Part shown: positions 60,501 to 64,000 of the stretch, piece by piece
Position numbering within the stretch: the first letter of the stretch is position 1
Layout of the letters: the number at the start of each line of letters is the position of its first letter
Origin: Todiramphus chloris collaris
Lineage: Eukaryota > Chordata > Aves > Coraciiformes > Alcedinidae
DNA length: 64,000 nt
Reading direction: 5' to 3'
Assembly (NCBI GenBank): GCA_025345505.1
Contig: JANVCC010000025.1
Coordinates: forward strand, 1,472,971 to 1,536,970
Program-made: the position numbers and the translations under genes
The notes under the pieces: generated by a model
What the model saw: only the letters and a program-made list of their open reading frames with translations
What the model was told of the DNA's origin: nothing
The model's database searches: none

Positions 60501-60549
60501 GAAACTTGACGATCTTAAAGGTCTTTTCCAGCCTAGATGATTCTATGAA
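60501..60549 (+). repeat. CR1 LINE 3' end
   Basis: The terminal CR1 phrase 'cttgacgatcttaaaggtct' is followed by 'tttccagcctagatgattct' and ATGAAT. It is in sense orientation and strongly 5'-truncated. Confidence 0.85.
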
Positions 60550-63500
60550 TAGATGTGAGTGCTGGTAAGGTGCCCTGGGCATTATGTCCTATAATGAGGT
60601 AGTGAACAGAACATTTTCATCTCCTCCTCAATCCTTTCTAAGTGAATTTACAGGTGGCCGACTCCTGCATCTATTTTCAGTAATTTATTCTTCTACTTAA
60701 ACCAGCGAATGAAAATATGAGTTATCTTTCTGGCTGACATTTGCATACTCATTAAACATTTCACTAAATTATTTCACAACGTTATTTTAATGATTGCTCA
60801 CTGACAGCTCAGGATGTACTTATCTCGTGGCAATCTAAATCGGCAGAGCTGTACTGCGGCTGACTTCAAAGGGCAGCACCATTATTCTTACCCACTGGTG
60901 AAATACAGCAGTGTCAGAGAGAAGCTGAACTTTTAATAGACAATTCACCATTGCAAGCTGTCTCCCCTTCCTTTTCACCCTCCTTTGAAATATTTGCCTA
61001 TTCAGCAGCAGCAAAATTATCTCCACTAGCATACAGGCAGAGCAGGAATGCTTATAGGTCCCGACACTTTGTATTCTGATTGGTATTCATGGTTTTCACA
61101 GTAAGGTTTATTTTGTATTTGTATTCAAAGACAGCATGAATAGGAAATTAGCACAAAATAAAGTCAAATAATAGGAAGATTATAAACTGGTGGATTAGCT
61201 GTCTTTTTAAAACCTGAGTTGAAGCCTTCTGCTGAAGTCAATTTTTTTTTTTTTTTTAGAAAATATTCCTGTTGAATACTCTGGATTCTGTTATACAAGC
61301 CTGGATTTCTAGGGACATCTGTGACAGCTGAAAGAAGAATCCATTCGAACAACAAAGCATGAATTCTCCCCACTGTAACACTCACTCTGGTAATTTATTG
61401 CTTTTGGGAAACTAGGCAAAAGCCCGCTTGGTTTTTCTTGGATGTTAGGTAGAGCTACACGGTGCTTGTGTGCTCGTCAAGAACTGCAAGGGGAGATTTG
61501 TGTAATTGCAAGGTGATTGATAAACCAAAATAATGATAAAACTTCATTGTTCACTCAAATGCTCTTGACTAGTATTTATTTTCTCATCCTGTGAAAAAGC
61601 TTAACTGAAGCTGACAAGATAGCATATACGATTTGGCAGTAAATTAACATTTGTTTGGCACCAAACTGGAAACTTGGCACTGAACAGAACTTACCTCTTT
61701 CAGTTTAGATGTGACACAGAGACTGAGGTTGGAGATACGCAGCTGAAAATGAAAAAGCTATTCCTTTAAATTCTCAGGGGGTTCAGGTTTCATCTAGATT
61801 CCTAAGTCCCTTAAAGGATTTACAGCTCTGGTCCCCTCTTAGAAATTTAGTGAGTTTACTCAAGTGGAAAAAAAAAAAGTTATAATAGAAATACTTGAAA
61901 TCCTTAATAAAAGGCAGCTCTACCTGCTTTGCAATAGTAAAATAAGATGGCAGTAGAAGAAAGGTGTTAATGTGCATTTATAAGTCAGATGCACAAGTCA
62001 AGGTTTTTGTGGTAAGTTGTACACAGCTTTTTTTTTTTTCTAGTGGATTTACCAACTGTGAGTATATATGGCCATGCTGGGAAGGACAAATGAAAACTGC
62101 AGGAATAGGAATTATTTCCTTCCTCGGTTAAAACGTCCAAAAAACTGAAGCTGTCAGAGATATGGAAAAACACAGTATTTTATAGGAGGCTTTTTTTCCA
62201 GGGCTTTTTTTCCCCTCCATGTCTCTTAATTTTGCTAAAACACTTTAAAGGAATATTGCAGAGAAGAGTTCCTAGTGGTGGAAAACAAATGTTTATCTTT
62301 TTAAGAATCATACATTATCATTATTGTGGATAGCTTTGCAGTATTTTACTTGGGAGAGAGATTTCAGGTTTTCATCTCTTACATTAGTCATCTGCACAAA
62401 CTTGCTTTTTAGTGCTGATCATGTAAATATAAATCTAGATGTGGATCAGTAACACCACCAAAGTTACTTTGGAAGGTTCTTTACAGCTCTTAATAACTTG
62501 GACTGGGGGTGATCTGGTCTCCTAATACCTTTTCTATTTACTAATGGAGTAATGGAGGAGTTGTAATAAATTTATTATGCAAAATTAGTACATAACAGTG
62601 GTATGACTTGCAAGGCTTATCAGTACGTTAAAGATTAAAGTTTGTTACTAACAGAACTTTGCTCAGGTTCAATAAAAAGTCTTTATTGTATCTTTAATGT
62701 GGAAATGGAATATTGTGCTAAAATTAATATGCAGTGACATGAGCATTTTCTAGAAAGGGAAAATTAAACAGGTTATTACTTTCTTCTTTGAAGAAAATTG
62801 TTATTGTGATTGCCAGGCTATTATTTCTATTCATTTTCAGTACAACAAATTGGTTTTGCAAGATTTTGTTACTCTTCCTTCCTACACCCAAATCTCTTTT
62901 GTCTCCTGCTAGGCTTAGGTTAATGAGGGGCCAAATGCATTTTGCCTGTGTAGAAAATAAACAGATCTCTCTTTATTCTCAAAAACAGTTTTTCTTACAA
63001 AGCTTATCAATCATGCTGTTAAGCACGCAGACCCTTTGTGACTTTTTTTGTTGCTCTATATTATTTTTGATGATTACTCTTATGCTTGTACACCTAATTA
63101 TTCTTTGAATAACAGGTGAGATTATGCATACATTCATTCATGATATTTGTAGGTTTCTGTTTTCTAATGCAGGCATATATGGTTGCTTTTTATAACCTTT
63201 TTGAAAGCTTTTATTTGGTCATTATCATAATTATTATTAAATAACAGGCAAAAAGCCCCATCAGTACCAAGACCTTCCCAGCAGATGAGCCTTCTCTCTG
63301 TATCATTATCCTGTAAATCTGTATTGAAGAACAAAGAATGTTAATTTGCTCTGCATCTTATAGTTCTGTGTTCAAGTCAATAACTTTAAACTTACAAATT
63401 CTGTAATTATTGTCCATGTATCAGGTACTAGTGTGAATTGGGGATGTGGTGCTTGCCTTGTAAATTTCTGTCATCCTCGTGACATTCCTTCACAGGAAAT

Positions 63501-64000
63501 TCTGAGCAAACTTTCTGTCTTAACTCCCCAACAAAGTGGCTCGTTCAGAAATGTATCCTCTTTCCTTACTTGGATTATGCAAAATTCATCAGGAATCAGA
63601 ATATTTGATTCCTTTAAATACTTGGAATATATCTTAAAATAAAGGGCAAAATGTTCAATAGTATTTGCCTTTTTTTGTGACTACTTTTCCACTTATGCTC
63701 CTCACTGCCCTCTGGGCCACTTTTAGTACAGTGTTATTAACACTTCAGAGTAGTGAAAGCTTCAAGCCATCATTATGGTGTTAATAAATGAGATATTTTA
63801 TTGGGGTTTTTTATTCCAAATATGGTGTTTCCTCTTCAGATGGGTGAGATTCACCTCTGAAAACAGAACATTTAGACTGCAAGTTCTGAGTGTCTATTCA
63901 AAAATTAGAAATAAGCTAAACAGGTTCATAATAAGAGCATAAAAAGTATGTGACCCACATCTACTTCCCTTCAGCGTACATTGTGTTTCCTTTGTGGTAT
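60550..64000. other. 3' intergenic flank, part 7
   Basis: No gene is recognised up to the window end. A repeat-free block at about 60640-61020 looks like a candidate conserved element. A poly-T tract lies at 61243-61259. Open frames here are short and AT-rich. Confidence 0.5.

Noticed and set aside
33311-64000. Search for SPSB4, a neighbour of SLC25A36 in mammals as I recall
   Set aside because: None of the open frames resembles an SPRY/SOCS-box protein, so its exons must lie beyond the window if the order is conserved.
1-64000. tRNA, rRNA, CRISPR arrays, bacterial operons or phage
   Set aside because: No cloverleaf-type tRNA boxes, rRNA core words, regularly spaced repeats or tightly packed genes were seen. 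The window is vertebrate nuclear DNA.

Overview
This window is vertebrate nuclear DNA, very probably from a bird. It carries one recognisable gene, a mitochondrial carrier on the + strand split into seven short coding exons by long introns. The bird call rests on repeat type: several truncated CR1 LINE copies, some ending in the avian CR1 tail (ATTCTATGA-like), plus the start of a long terminal repeat of a kind I remember as common in bird genomes. There is no bacterial gene organisation, CRISPR array or phage. Most open frames are short chance frames.

Layout. 1-6170 is the 5' flank. It holds a decayed CR1 copy, a second CR1 fragment just before the promoter, and one exon-like block on the minus strand (4898-4987). 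About 6240-7530 is a strong CpG island that holds the promoter, the 5' UTR and coding exon 1. From 6746 to 29607 lies SLC25A36 (pyrimidine/guanine nucleotide carrier 2). Its exons are 6746-6786, 15376-15546, 16470-16547, 19226-19326, 26668-26734, 28617-28903 and 29414-29607. They join without a frame error into 939 nt, or 312 codons plus TAG. All six introns are GT-AG. A long 3' UTR probably runs to about 33.3 kb, where an ATTAAA signal is followed by GT-rich sequence. From there to 64000 I find no coding exon. This 30 kb flank has four CR1 pieces, an LTR start cut by a 10-N assembly gap, simple repeats and several AT-rich, repeat-free blocks that could be conserved regulatory DNA.

Function. 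SLC25A36 sits in the inner mitochondrial membrane and exchanges nucleotides between cytosol and matrix. The three carrier signatures are intact, so the gene looks functional. I did not find a convincing new biological system. The observations most worth checking are the minus-strand exon candidate, an upstream ORF whose stop overlaps the SLC25A36 start as ATGA, and the candidate non-coding elements downstream.
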